DNA of 64,000 nucleotides from Candidatus Tokpelaia hoelldoblerii (GCA_002005325.1 CP017315.1:1612001-1676000), one strand, 5' to 3'. Numbered from the stretch's first letter, positions 43,986 through 53,718 are shown. The notes: generated from the letters alone by a model not told the origin. Translations and numbers: made by a program.

Positions 43986-45587
43986 TTATTCGGTGATATC
44001 CACCCCTTCAAAATTGATGCCATGCGGATCCATCACAAAGCCGGTGACTTTCTTCGATACCGGGATCACCCGCTTGGTGTGGTTGAGCAAGAGCCATGGC
44101 TCTTCCTTGTTAAACAGCGCCTGCGCCTGTTTGTAAAGACGGGTGCGTTCAGTAACATCCGTTGTCTGCCTGGCCTGGTTCACCAGCGCGTCATAATCCC
44201 TGTTACACCAGCGCGCTATATTAACAGTGTCAACCGCCGAGCAAACCGCCAGCATGCCTAAAAAATTATCCGGATCGCCATTGTCACCCTGCCAGCCAAG
44301 GGCCGCCATACCATCCCGGTCTTTTGAACGGGTGGTACGCAGATATTCACCCCATTCCAGCGACTGAATCTGCGCTTTGACACCGATTTTCGCCAGATCA
44401 GCCTGCATCATCTCCGCCACACGCCGCCAGTTGCTGACAAGCGTCCCACCGACCGGCGGCACCCAGATCTTCATCTCAAGCGATTTTATCCCTTCCGCGT
44501 CAAGCAGAGCCTTAGCTTTTGCCGGATTATATTCCCCGGCAACCGCGCTTTCATCATAACTCCACAAAATCGGCGGAATCGGGTTTTTGGCAACTTCGCC
44601 GACTTCGCCCAGCACCGCATCAACAATCGCCTGCCGGTTGATCGCCATATTCAGTGCATGGCGTACGCCAACGCGGTCAAAAGGCGGCTGTTCGGTATTA
44701 TATGCCACATAGCTGACATTCAGCCCGGCTTTTTCCAGCACATTCAGATTGGGGTCAGCCTTGATGTCAGCCAGATCTGTAGGGCTGAGCCCTTCCATAA
44801 TATGGCATTCACCGGCTTTCAGCTTCTGCGTACGCACCGAGCCGTCAACAGCAATGGAATATACCAGATTATCCAGCTTCTGTTTGCCACGATAATAATC
44901 AGGGTGCGCCTTGTAACGGACCAGCGCATCTTTCTGATAGGCGACGAAACTAAACGGCCCCGTACCGACAGGCTTTAAGTAAAGGTCAAGCTTTTTGCCG
45001 GAAGCCTCTAGTTTATCAGCATATTCCTTCGACATGATGGAAGCAAAATCCATGGCGATATCGGCAATAAACGGTGCTTCCGGCCGGTTCAGTGTAAACC
45101 GCACGGTATAATCATCAACCTTGTCGATTGATTTGATGATCTGCGGCATTTCCATGCTTTCAAAATACTGGTACGAAAGCCCGGGTGAATAACTGTGCCA
45201 TGGGTGATTTTTATCCAGCTGGCGGGCGAAGGTGAAAATCACATCATCCGCGTTGAAATCACGTGTCGGGGTAAACCATCTGGTGGTCTGGAATTTCACC
45301 CCCTTGCGCAGGTGAAACGTATAGATGAGACCATCTTCGGAAACATCCCAGCTTTCCGCCAGGCCAGGCACGGTTTTTGTCGAGCCCGGCTCAAAAGCGA
45401 CAAGGCGGGAATAAACAACCGCCGCAGAAGCATCCGCACTCGGCCCGTCAGAAAGCACCCCCGGATCAAACCCGACAGGCGCAGCTTGCGAACAATAGAC
45501 AAGTGTTTTGGCGGCAAGCGCCGGACTGGCAGCCAGCATTGCTGATGCCGCGACAACAGACAACAGAGACGATTTCCTGACAATCAT
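43986..45587 (-). CDS. DppA-like peptide ABC transporter substrate-binding protein (copy 1)
   Basis: The 533-residue precursor has a signal peptide (about residues 1-25, ending SPALAA) and the SBP_bac_5 fold, opening with KTLVYCSQAAPVGFDPGVLSD as in DppA. Further motifs are LAESWDVSEDGLIYTFHLRKG, GTGPFSFVAYQKDALVRYKA and VRHALNMAINRQAIVDAVL. DppA-type proteins bind dipeptides, and some deliver heme. ATG 45587 is chosen for GGGAG eight bases upstream and the signal start. No permease or ATPase gene is beside it. A paralogue precedes it by 52 bases. Confidence 0.93.
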   Translation of the reverse strand: MIVRKSSLLSVVAASAMLAASPALAAKTLVYCSQAAPVGFDPGVLSDGPSADASAAVVYSRLVAFEPGSTKTVPGLAESWDVSEDGLIYTFHLRKGVKFQTTRWFTPTRDFNADDVIFTFARQLDKNHPWHSYSPGLSYQYFESMEMPQIIKSIDKVDDYTVRFTLNRPEAPFIADIAMDFASIMSKEYADKLEASGKKLDLYLKPVGTGPFSFVAYQKDALVRYKAHPDYYRGKQKLDNLVYSIAVDGSVRTQKLKAGECHIMEGLSPTDLADIKADPNLNVLEKAGLNVSYVAYNTEQPPFDRVGVRHALNMAINRQAIVDAVLGEVGEVAKNPIPPILWSYDESAVAGEYNPAKAKALLDAEGIKSLEMKIWVPPVGGTLVSNWRRVAEMMQADLAKIGVKAQIQSLEWGEYLRTTRSKDRDGMAALGWQGDNGDPDNFLGMLAVCSAVDTVNIARWCNRDYDALVNQARQTTDVTERTRLYKQAQALFNKEEPWLLLNHTKRVIPVSKKVTGFVMDPHGINFEGVDITE

Positions 45588-45639
45588 GTTATGTACTCCC
45601 ATTTCTAACAGTGTCATTTATAGCCGGTATAGCCGACGC

Positions 45640-47247
45640 TCAATCTTCCAGATCCACATCATCAAAACGCACGCCGTGCGGGTCAACATAAAAGTTCTTC
45701 ACTTTCCTTGACATCGGCACCATGGTTTTACCGTGCGCAATCACCAGCCAGGGTGCCTGCTCTTTGAAGATAACCTGTGCCTGTTCATAAAGTCTGGTAC
45801 GCGCGCCAATATCGGTGACACGCTTGGCTTGCTGAATCAGGTCTTCATAAGGCTTGTAGCACCAGTTAGCATAGTTGTTGGTACCGACAGCAGCGCAGTT
45901 GTTCAGCGTAGCAAGAAAATTATCCGGGTCTCCATTATCATCCATCCAGCCGACAATCACCGCCCCGTCACGGTTTTTATTCGCCGCGCGTTTGAGATAT
46001 TCGCCCCATTCCATTGTCACAATCGATGCCTTCACACCGATTTTTGCCAAATCAGCCTGCATCATTTCTGCCGTGCGCCGTGCATTAGGCATATAGGTAC
46101 GGCTGGCCGGCATGGCCCAGATTTTCATTTCAAGATTTTTTACGCCTGCCTTATCCAGCATGGCTCTGGCTTTTTCCGGGTCATAAACATCCGGTTTAAT
46201 AGCATTGTTATAGCCCCAGATAGCAGGCGGCAGCGGATTTTCACCAACCTCACCCTGACCGGCAAACACCGCATCAACAATCGGCTGCTTGTTGATTGCC
46301 ATATTCAGTGCGTGGCGGACTTCCGCCTTGTCAAAAGGTGGCTGCATGGTGTTATACGCCATATAACCGACATTCATCCCCACCTGCTCCATGACTTTAA
46401 GCTTGGAATCAGCTTGCAAAGTGCTAATATCAGTTGGGGCAGGATAGCTCATCAGATGACATTCGCCACTGCGCAGCCGTTGTGCGCGCACCGAATTGTC
46501 AACCGTAATGGCAAAAACAATATTATCCAACGGCTGCTTGCCACGATAATAATCAGGATGCGCCTTATAGCGGATCATCGAATCCTTTTGATAGGCAACA
46601 AAGGCAAATGGCCCTGTGCCAACCGGTCTACTATTAAAATCTTCCCTTTTGCCTGCTGCCGCAAGTTTGTCAGCATATTCTTTAGAGACGATCGTGGCAA
46701 AATCCATGCCAAGATCCGCTATAAACGGCGCTTCGACATAGTTTAACGTAAAACGCACCGTATAATCATCAATCTTCTCAATTGATTTGATGATCTGCGG
46801 CATATTCATGGAATTATAATACTGCCAGGAAGCACCCGTCACATAATTATGCCAAGGATGGTTTTTGTCACGCATTCTGTCAAAGGTAAACAACACATCA
46901 TCAGCATTGAAATCGCGTGTTGGGGTGAACCATCTGGTGGTCTGAAATTTTACCCCCTTGCGCAAATGAAAGGTATAGGTCAAACCATCTTTGGAAATAT
47001 CCCAGCTTTCTGCAAGATCAGGTTCAATTTTGGTTGTACCATGTTCAAAACCCACAAGGCGGGAATAGACGATACGCGATGAAGCATCATAGCTTGCACC
47101 ATCTGTATACAGACCCGGATCAAACCCGCTTGGAGACGCTTCTGAACAATAAACAAGTGTTTTTGCTGCAAAGGCCGGTGTTGCAGTTGCAGCTGTAAAC
47201 GCTGAAGCCGCCAGCATTGCTGTTTTCAGAATTGTTTTCATCGACAT
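45640..47247 (-). CDS. DppA-like peptide ABC transporter substrate-binding protein (copy 2)
   Basis: The 535-residue precursor has a signal peptide (ending TPAFAA) and closely parallels copy 1: KTLVYCSEASPSGFDPGLYT, FQTTRWFTPTRDFNADDV, GTGPFAFVAYQKDSMIRYKA, VRHALNMAINKQPIVDAVF. A GGGGAG site precedes ATG 47247. It is the upstream gene of the pair, so both are probably made from one promoter in the 97 bases after rnd or further upstream. The two copies differ most in loops that would line the peptide site, so different ligands are possible; that is inference. Confidence 0.93.
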   Translation of the reverse strand: MSMKTILKTAMLAASAFTAATATPAFAAKTLVYCSEASPSGFDPGLYTDGASYDASSRIVYSRLVGFEHGTTKIEPDLAESWDISKDGLTYTFHLRKGVKFQTTRWFTPTRDFNADDVLFTFDRMRDKNHPWHNYVTGASWQYYNSMNMPQIIKSIEKIDDYTVRFTLNYVEAPFIADLGMDFATIVSKEYADKLAAAGKREDFNSRPVGTGPFAFVAYQKDSMIRYKAHPDYYRGKQPLDNIVFAITVDNSVRAQRLRSGECHLMSYPAPTDISTLQADSKLKVMEQVGMNVGYMAYNTMQPPFDKAEVRHALNMAINKQPIVDAVFAGQGEVGENPLPPAIWGYNNAIKPDVYDPEKARAMLDKAGVKNLEMKIWAMPASRTYMPNARRTAEMMQADLAKIGVKASIVTMEWGEYLKRAANKNRDGAVIVGWMDDNGDPDNFLATLNNCAAVGTNNYANWCYKPYEDLIQQAKRVTDIGARTRLYEQAQVIFKEQAPWLVIAHGKTMVPMSRKVKNFYVDPHGVRFDDVDLED

Positions 47248-47344
47248 AAGATGTCTCCCCTTCCGGTTGTTCTGAATAAAAATGACAGGTTATTCCTCCA
47301 AGTGCGGGCAGTTTTGCATATTTTCAAACACTTGGCAAACTCCT

Positions 47345-47965
47345 TTATGTATGGGCGAAAATATCCTGTTCCGGCCAGCCCATCAGGTCAAGACGCGCGC
47401 GCGCGGGCAGAAACTCAAAACAGGCTTTTGCTTCTGCCTCGCGCCCGTCACGCTTGAGGCGCGTTTCCAGCATGTCTTTCAGCCGGTGCAGATAAAGCAC
47501 GTCAGAGGCCGCATATTCCTTCTGCGCCGTTGTCAGTTCCGGCGCGCCCCAGTCAGAAGACTGCTGCTGCTTGGAAATATTGACATCCAGCAATTCGCTG
47601 CAGATTTCACGCAAACCATGCCTGTCCGTATAGGTGCGGGTTAATTTCGAGGCAATCTTGGTGCAGAACACCGGTTGCGGCATAATGCCGAAAGCATGGT
47701 AGAGCACCGCCAGATCAAACCGGCCGAAATGGAAAATCTTGGTGATTTTCCTGTTGCCGAGCAGTTTCACCAGATTGGGCGCGGTTTTCTGCCCACGTTT
47801 AATTTGCACCAGATCAGCGCTGCCATCACCGCTGGAAAGCTGCACCACGCACAACCGGTCACGGTGCGGGTTAAGCCCCAGTGTTTCCGTATCAATAGCG
47901 ACAGAGGAAACCTGATACTGTGACAAGTCGGGCAAGTCGCCCTGATGAACACGGATTTCTGCCAT
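47345..47965 (-). CDS. Short RNase D-type 3'-5' exonuclease
   Basis: The 206-residue protein has the DEDDy exonuclease core only: Exo I AIDTETLGLNPHRDRL, Exo II KIFHFGRFDLAVL and Exo III YAASDVLYLHRL. It lacks the C-terminal HRDC domains of E. coli RNase D, which is usual for alphaproteobacterial forms. It probably trims RNA 3' ends. ATG 47965 is chosen because AAAGGACATAAA precedes it. The M20 peptidase gene ends 11 bases upstream. Confidence 0.9.
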   Translation of the reverse strand: MAEIRVHQGDLPDLSQYQVSSVAIDTETLGLNPHRDRLCVVQLSSGDGSADLVQIKRGQKTAPNLVKLLGNRKITKIFHFGRFDLAVLYHAFGIMPQPVFCTKIASKLTRTYTDRHGLREICSELLDVNISKQQQSSDWGAPELTTAQKEYAASDVLYLHRLKDMLETRLKRDGREAEAKACFEFLPARARLDLMGWPEQDIFAHT

Positions 47966-47976
47966 TTTATGTCCTT

Positions 47977-49356
47977 TTATTTTGCCAAAGCGGCCAGAAT
48001 ACGCGCCCATGAACGCTGACCTTTGTGGAAAGAATCAAGATCGTATTTCTCATTGGGCGAATGGATGCAATCATCACTTAGCGCAAAACCGACAAGAAGC
48101 GATTCCATTCCCAATTTATCCTGGAAATCCCCGACAATGGGGATAGAGCCACCCATGCCGATCAGCGCGGGCGGATTTTCCCATTCTTCCGACAACGCTT
48201 CTTTTGCCGCAGAAATCAGCGCCGAGTCAAACGGCAGCTGAATGGCGGGAGAAGCGCCGTGCTCGGCAAACTCCACCGTGCAATCAGCAGGCAGGCGTTT
48301 ACGCACAAAAGCGCGGAAAGCCTCGCGGATTTTCTGCGGGTTCTGTTTGTGCACAAGGCGGAAGGAAACTTTGGCGCGCGCCTGCGCCGCAATCACGGTT
48401 TTGAAACCATCCCCCTCATAGCCGCCGCTGATACCGTTGACCTCCGCCGTCGGCCGCGCCCAGATCAATTCCAGCAGGCTGCGGTCTTTTTCACCGGCAG
48501 GGATTGAAAGACCGACAGGATTTAGAAAACTCTCTGCCGTCATCCCGAGTTTCTGCCAGCTTTCCAGAACCTGCCGCGGCGTTTCTTCCACACCGTCATA
48601 AAAGCCCTCTATGGTGATATGGCCATTTTCATCATGCAGATCAGCCAGAATGCGTGACAAAATATGAACAGGGTTTTGTGCAACACCACCATAATGGCCT
48701 GAATGCAAATCGCGATTTGCCGCTTTGATAATCACTTCCTCACCCACCAGACCGCGCAGACCAACCGCGATAGACGGTGTGCGTCTGTCCCACATGGCTG
48801 TATCACACACCAGGGCGTAATCCGCTTTCAATTCCTGCCTGTGCGCCTGCAAAAACGGTTGCAATGATGGCGAGCCGGATTCCTCTTCCCCCTCCAGCAA
48901 AACCGTCACCCGCACCGGCAGGCTGCCGGTTTCTGCCTTATAGGCACGCAGCGCTTCAATAAAGGTCATCAACTGGCCTTTGTCATCCGATGAACCACGG
49001 GCGCTGATAACCTTGCGGCGGCCACGTTCTTTTACTTTCGGATCAAACGGGTCATCTTCCCACAGGTCAAGCGGGTCAAACGGCTGCACATCATAATGGC
49101 CATAGAACAGGATATGCGGCGCATCGGCGCGCGCTCCGGCATGGTGGCCAACAACCATCGGGTGGCCGGGCGTGTCGCGGCGCGAAGCTTCAAAACCGAT
49201 GGACTGCAAATCCTTCACCAGCCAGTCGGCCGTCTTGCGGCACTCGTCCTTGAAAGCCGGGTCGGTTGAAATGGATTTATAACGCAACAATTCAAACAGC
49301 CGGGAAAGCGCTGTTTCCAGATTATCATCAAGACGGGAAAGAACTTTTGCAAGCAT
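47977..49356 (-). CDS. M20-family metallopeptidase (dipeptidase)
   Basis: The 459-residue protein has the di-zinc site of M20 peptidases: LFYGHYDVQPFDP (His and Asp, near residue 86), LLEGEEESGSPSL (catalytic and metal Glu), the aspartate of LVCDTAMWD, and a C-terminal histidine in CIHSPNEKYD. An inserted dimerisation domain lies between. Likely substrates are dipeptides. It starts 44 bases after mutM and ends 11 before the RNase D gene, so it is part of a long leftward run. Confidence 0.93.
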   Translation of the reverse strand: MLAKVLSRLDDNLETALSRLFELLRYKSISTDPAFKDECRKTADWLVKDLQSIGFEASRRDTPGHPMVVGHHAGARADAPHILFYGHYDVQPFDPLDLWEDDPFDPKVKERGRRKVISARGSSDDKGQLMTFIEALRAYKAETGSLPVRVTVLLEGEEESGSPSLQPFLQAHRQELKADYALVCDTAMWDRRTPSIAVGLRGLVGEEVIIKAANRDLHSGHYGGVAQNPVHILSRILADLHDENGHITIEGFYDGVEETPRQVLESWQKLGMTAESFLNPVGLSIPAGEKDRSLLELIWARPTAEVNGISGGYEGDGFKTVIAAQARAKVSFRLVHKQNPQKIREAFRAFVRKRLPADCTVEFAEHGASPAIQLPFDSALISAAKEALSEEWENPPALIGMGGSIPIVGDFQDKLGMESLLVGFALSDDCIHSPNEKYDLDSFHKGQRSWARILAALAK

Positions 49357-49400
49357 GGACTATAAAACCTTTGGAAAAAAGAAGAATCGGCATCACCCTA

Positions 49401-50243
49401 TCACAATTGACAGGCAGCGCAATAAAATGTCGAGCGTCCCGATTGTATGATACGTTCAACCGGCGCGCCGCAACGCAAGCAGGCTTCCCCCTCACGGCCA
49501 TAGACCAAAAACTTATGCTGGAAATAACCGGGCGAGCCATCGGCGTGGCGATAATCTTTCAAAGTTGAACCGCCGGCGGCAATCGCTTCGGCAATGACAT
49601 CACGGATAGCAGTTGCCAGCGCTTCCGCCCGGCCGGTTTCAAACAGTGTGCGTGCCTTACGAGCGGGCGAAAGCTGCGCCCGCCACAAGGCTTCACAGAC
49701 ATAGATATTGCCAAGGCCGGCAATATTATGCTGGTCAAGCAACGCCGCTTTTAGCGGCGCCGCCTTATTGGCAAAAATACCCGATAGAAAATCGCCGGAA
49801 AGCGCATTGCCCGTTGGTTCAATGCCAAGTTTTGCCAGCAGCGGATGATCTGCCAGTTCATCACTGGCGCAAAGCAGCAGAAAGCCAAACCGGCGCGGGT
49901 CATTATAAATAATATCAAAAATACCGCTTTGCTGCGCAACCCGCAAAATCACATGGTCATGTTTGCTATTCGCAGCGTGTTCGCCTGTTACTTGTTCAAT
50001 CCGCCATGAACCGGACATCCCCAGATGACTGACAAGCGTTTGCCCGTCATCAAGCGTAATCAGCAGATACTTGGCGCGGCGGCCCAGCGACAGGATATGC
50101 CGCCCGCTGATTTTCCCGTGCAGATTGTCCGGCAAGGGAAAACGCAAATTCTCCCGCCGCGTTTCAGCCCTGACAATCCGCGCGCCCTCAAGCACCGGTT
50201 CAAGCCCGCGGCGCACAGTTTCCACTTCCGGCAATTCAGGCAT
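49401..50243 (-). CDS. mutM: Formamidopyrimidine-DNA glycosylase
   Basis: The 280-residue enzyme removes 8-oxoguanine and formamidopyrimidines from DNA and nicks the strand. The catalytic N-terminus PELPEVETVRRGLEP is intact (Pro after Met, then Glu). Lys of the SHLGMSGSW region and the C-terminal zinc finger (CLRCGAPVERIIQSGRSTFY, then CAAC) are present. With mutT at 12 kb it covers two parts of the oxidised-guanine defence. It starts 10 bases after the exporter gene and is followed by the M20 peptidase gene. Confidence 0.96.
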   Translation of the reverse strand: MPELPEVETVRRGLEPVLEGARIVRAETRRENLRFPLPDNLHGKISGRHILSLGRRAKYLLITLDDGQTLVSHLGMSGSWRIEQVTGEHAANSKHDHVILRVAQQSGIFDIIYNDPRRFGFLLLCASDELADHPLLAKLGIEPTGNALSGDFLSGIFANKAAPLKAALLDQHNIAGLGNIYVCEALWRAQLSPARKARTLFETGRAEALATAIRDVIAEAIAAGGSTLKDYRHADGSPGYFQHKFLVYGREGEACLRCGAPVERIIQSGRSTFYCAACQL

Positions 50244-50253
50244 TGTTGTTTCC

Positions 50254-50868
50254 TTACCACAAATCCAAAGCCAGTTTTAACGCCAGCGCCAGCACGATGC
50301 AACCAATGAGAAAATCCAGCACCCGCCATGCGACAGGCCTGGCAAAGAGCGGCGCAAGAAACCGAGCACCATACCCAAGCGCAAAGAAAAACATAAAAGA
50401 CGCTGCCATGGCACCTGCAGCAAAGACAAACCGCCTGTCCCCGTAACCGGTTGAGACCGAGCCTAAAAATACCACCGTATCCAGATAGACATGCGGGTTA
50501 AGCCAGGTAAAGGCAAGGCACGCCAGCAATGTGCGTTTCAGGCTTGCCTTACCAACGCGCGCCGGATCAAGCCCCTGACTTCCAGTGAAAGCAGCAATAG
50601 AACTGCGCACCCCATAGACAGTCAAAAACGCACAGCCCGCCAGCGTCATCACCGTTGCTATCCATGGCGCGGCAGTGACAAGCGCGCCAAAACCGGCCAC
50701 ACCCGCCACAATCAAAACCGCATCGGACAAAGCGCAGACAAAGCACACGACGGCAACATATTGACGCAACAACCCCTGCCGCAAGACAAAAGCATTTTGC
50801 GCGCCAATCGCCGCAATCAAGCTCAACCCAAGAAAAAAGCCGGCAGGAAACGCCGCTGTCACGCCCAT
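50254..50868 (-). CDS. LysE/ArgO family amino acid exporter
   Basis: The 204-residue inner membrane protein has about six helices and the family signature AAIGAQNAFVLRQGLLRQYV near residue 20, plus ACLAFTWLNPHVYLDTVVFLG near 112, both as in ArgO. It exports basic amino acids, probably arginine or lysine, to avoid toxic build-up, for example during growth on peptides. Its start overlaps the end of the aminopeptidase gene by ten bases, so the two are translationally coupled. Confidence 0.92.
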   Translation of the reverse strand: MGVTAAFPAGFFLGLSLIAAIGAQNAFVLRQGLLRQYVAVVCFVCALSDAVLIVAGVAGFGALVTAAPWIATVMTLAGCAFLTVYGVRSSIAAFTGSQGLDPARVGKASLKRTLLACLAFTWLNPHVYLDTVVFLGSVSTGYGDRRFVFAAGAMAASFMFFFALGYGARFLAPLFARPVAWRVLDFLIGCIVLALALKLALDLW

Positions 50869-52103
50869 TCCCCCTTGCGGAACACCGGTACGCGGCTGCC
50901 GTCTTCTGTCATGCCATCAATATCAATCTCGCCAGAACCGATCATCCAGTCAATATGGATAAAACTTTTATTGCCGCCGCGGGCGACAATCTCTTCGGCC
51001 GAGAGTTTCGCGCCATTGCGGAAGCATTTGGAATAGCATTGCCCCAGTGCGATATGACAGGCAGCGTTTTCATCAAACAACGTATTATAAAACAACAAGC
51101 CGCTTGCTGAAATCGGTGAAGAGTGCGGCACCAGCGCCACCTCGCCCAGACGGCGTGCACCCCCATCCGTATCCAGCACCTCGCGCAATACCGCCTCACC
51201 CTTGGCCGCATGCGCCTCGACAATGCGCCCGCCTTCAAACCGCACCGCAATCCCGTCAATCAAGGTGCCCTGATGTGACAACGGCTTGGTGGAACGCACC
51301 GTGCCCTCAACCCGGTAAGCATGCGGTGTGGTGAACACTTCCTCTGTCGGGATATTCGGATTGCAGATGATACCGTTTCTGGCGACAGATGCGCCACCAT
51401 GCCATTCATGCTCATCAGCAAGGCCAACGGTCAGATCTGTGCCCGGACCGGTAAAATGCAATGCGGAAAAGCGCTGTTCATTCAACCATGTACTTCTCTT
51501 TTTTAAAGCTGCATTATGAGTTTCCCATGCGCCAATGGCATCCTCGCCATCAACACGGGAAGCGGCAAAAATCGCCTCGGCCAGTTTTTGCGTGGCCTCA
51601 TCTTCCGGCAAATCCGGAAATACCACTTTTGCCCATGACGGATTGGGATAGGAAACAATGGTCCAGTTGATATCAAAACCGGCGATTTTTTCCAGCGCCG
51701 GTTGATAGGCGACAGATGTTGCCTTATTAAGGCGTGAAACCTTTGCTGCATCTTCATGCGCCAACAGCAGCGGATTATCCCCGGCGATCGCCAGACGCGC
51801 CGCGCCATTGGCAAATGCCTTGGCCATGCCTTCATAAAGCCAGCCGGCTGCATGGTCAAAGCTTGAATCCTGCCCCTGTTGAAAACGGCTGAGCGTCAGT
51901 TCCTCATCCCCGAAAAACGGTGTCACCACACCGGCACCGGCTTTATAGGCATGATGGGCGATACGGCGCACCAGCGGCAGGGCGGCAACCGGCGCGGTCA
52001 GCACCAGATCCTGGCCTTCTGCCAGATCAAGACCGAACCGCACCGCCACTTCCGCCAAACGGTCAAGTTTCACCCTGTCAATCAACTCCGCAGGATTTTG
52101 CAT
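50859..52103 (-). CDS. M29-family aminopeptidase (AmpS/PepS/aminopeptidase T type)
   Basis: The 414-residue metalloenzyme removes N-terminal residues from peptides. Family features include TAPVAALPLVRRIAHHAYKA, LTVGLADEHEWHGGASVARN, NIPTEEVFTTPHAYRVEG, the histidine in VALVPHSSPIS and the C-terminal FIHIDWMIGSGEIDIDG, which together supply metal ligands. ATG 52103 has a strong AAGGAG site; a longer frame upstream overlaps the DUF3100-like gene and lacks family matches. It starts 13 bases after that gene and overlaps the exporter gene. Confidence 0.94.
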   Translation of the reverse strand: MQNPAELIDRVKLDRLAEVAVRFGLDLAEGQDLVLTAPVAALPLVRRIAHHAYKAGAGVVTPFFGDEELTLSRFQQGQDSSFDHAAGWLYEGMAKAFANGAARLAIAGDNPLLLAHEDAAKVSRLNKATSVAYQPALEKIAGFDINWTIVSYPNPSWAKVVFPDLPEDEATQKLAEAIFAASRVDGEDAIGAWETHNAALKKRSTWLNEQRFSALHFTGPGTDLTVGLADEHEWHGGASVARNGIICNPNIPTEEVFTTPHAYRVEGTVRSTKPLSHQGTLIDGIAVRFEGGRIVEAHAAKGEAVLREVLDTDGGARRLGEVALVPHSSPISASGLLFYNTLFDENAACHIALGQCYSKCFRNGAKLSAEEIVARGGNKSFIHIDWMIGSGEIDIDGMTEDGSRVPVFRKGEWA

Positions 52104-52116
52104 GCTCTTCTCCTTA

Positions 52117-53511
52117 TCAATGGAATATTTCAGCCAGAATTGTGCCGAAAATAAATGTGCCGGCATTGGCCGCCAATGAGACGGCAACAATCCGCCAGCC
52201 AAGATTTTTTAAAACCGGTAAATCTTTTACCAGAGACAATCCGGCAAAAGCCAGCACCGGCGTCGCCAGCGGCATGACCCCGACAGAAGCGGAGGTCTTC
52301 AGAATATAACCGGCAACCGGTGAAATCGGCGAAGCCGCCAGAACAGCCGCCGTTGTCATCCAGATCAACAACGGAATATGCAGAAAAGACAGCAAACGCT
52401 GCAAAACATAGCCCACAAGGATAAGAGCTGCCATTATCGCAAAGACGGCGATTGTCTCAGCAGGAGAAAAGCCGGTAGCGATCCAGTTGCTGAACAGCAG
52501 CGTCACACCGCAAACAGTCATGGTGGCAAACATCTCCCAGACAGGCGGGCTATCCGGCTTTTCCCCTGCCGCAGACGGCTTCGTTTCCTCGGCAGTCTCC
52601 GCCCAGCCGTCATCAGCTTTTCTCCGGCCAAGCACAGGCTCAAGCCTGTTATAAAGCCAGTTGGTCATGGGCAGCGCAAGAAACATGATAAAATATGTGC
52701 CGACCGCCGTCGTCAATATATTGGCTGCACCGGCAAAAGAAACAATCTGCGCCTCTGCTTCCGGGTGGTGTGCCGCAATAGCCGCCATGGCGGCCGCCAT
52801 CATGCTGCCGGAACCAACCCCCGCCCCCATGGCCAGCGACGTTGGCTTAAACCAGTCAAGACCTGATATAAAACCGGCAAGAGTGGCGATAAAAACTGCC
52901 CCGAATATCGTGCCGATAATATATTCAGCCATCACGCCGCGCCCTTCCGGCGAATTCATGCCGTACCGTTCGGAAACAATGGCAATGCTGACTTCCCGCC
53001 CAATGGAAAATGTCGCCCCGACGGCTTCTCTTTTGATGCCCAGAACAAGCGCCAGCGGCAAGGCGACCAACGGGCCGACAAAGTGGCCGACTTCCTGAAA
53101 CGCCAGCGCCCAGCCCGCCCGATAAAGCACCGGCAGATCCTTGCCGATGTTAAAGCTGATTTTGATAACAAAGAAATAAATGCCGGACTGGATAAACAGC
53201 GAGGCGATACGTTGCAGCCGCAGGGAATTTTCCGCCTGCCCGCGCATGCTCCTGTGCGCAAAGCTGATGATAACACCGACAAGCAACGCCCAGATGATAG
53301 GAAACAGGACAATTCTTGTCTTGCCGAAAAAAAACTCCACATTTCCAATGGCTTCCGCAAGACCAACACAGACAATCATCATGCCATAAACAAAAACCAC
53401 AGCAGAAACAGACAAAAGCTTTTTCTGCTGTGGTTTTTGCGGATGCGTTTCAGACACTGTCTTTTCCAGTCCTGTATCGAGTACCGTTACACTTTCTGTC
53501 GCCTCATGCAT
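52117..53511 (-). CDS. Polytopic membrane protein, DUF3100-like
   Basis: The 464-residue protein has a polar N-terminus of about 30 residues and roughly ten hydrophobic segments. The two halves are separated by a charged cytoplasmic loop near residues 295-330 (GRRKADDGWAETAEETKPSA). Gly-rich membrane motifs include GAGVGSGSMMAAAMAAIAA and KTSASVGVMPLATPVLAF. From memory it fits DUF3100; no function is established to my knowledge. A strong GGGAGG site precedes the ATG. It leads a tight run with the M29 aminopeptidase and LysE/ArgO genes, which suggests transport of peptides or amino acids, by inference only. Confidence 0.65.
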   Translation of the reverse strand: MHEATESVTVLDTGLEKTVSETHPQKPQQKKLLSVSAVVFVYGMMIVCVGLAEAIGNVEFFFGKTRIVLFPIIWALLVGVIISFAHRSMRGQAENSLRLQRIASLFIQSGIYFFVIKISFNIGKDLPVLYRAGWALAFQEVGHFVGPLVALPLALVLGIKREAVGATFSIGREVSIAIVSERYGMNSPEGRGVMAEYIIGTIFGAVFIATLAGFISGLDWFKPTSLAMGAGVGSGSMMAAAMAAIAAHHPEAEAQIVSFAGAANILTTAVGTYFIMFLALPMTNWLYNRLEPVLGRRKADDGWAETAEETKPSAAGEKPDSPPVWEMFATMTVCGVTLLFSNWIATGFSPAETIAVFAIMAALILVGYVLQRLLSFLHIPLLIWMTTAAVLAASPISPVAGYILKTSASVGVMPLATPVLAFAGLSLVKDLPVLKNLGWRIVAVSLAANAGTFIFGTILAEIFH

Positions 53512-53718
53512 GAGCCGCCTCCCATTCTTTTCTGGCCCCTTGCTCTTCGTTTTATAACCGGATTATTTGTATTTTTAAATATAAATAATTATAGATGGTT
53601 GTTAATCGTTCAGCCTCAGATTTTCATCTTTTGCCAGACTTTTACGCACCTTGCCACTTCACACCATCCGCAAAGTGCTTTAAATCTGTTATGCACAAAA
53701 TAAACATACAGAGTTTTG

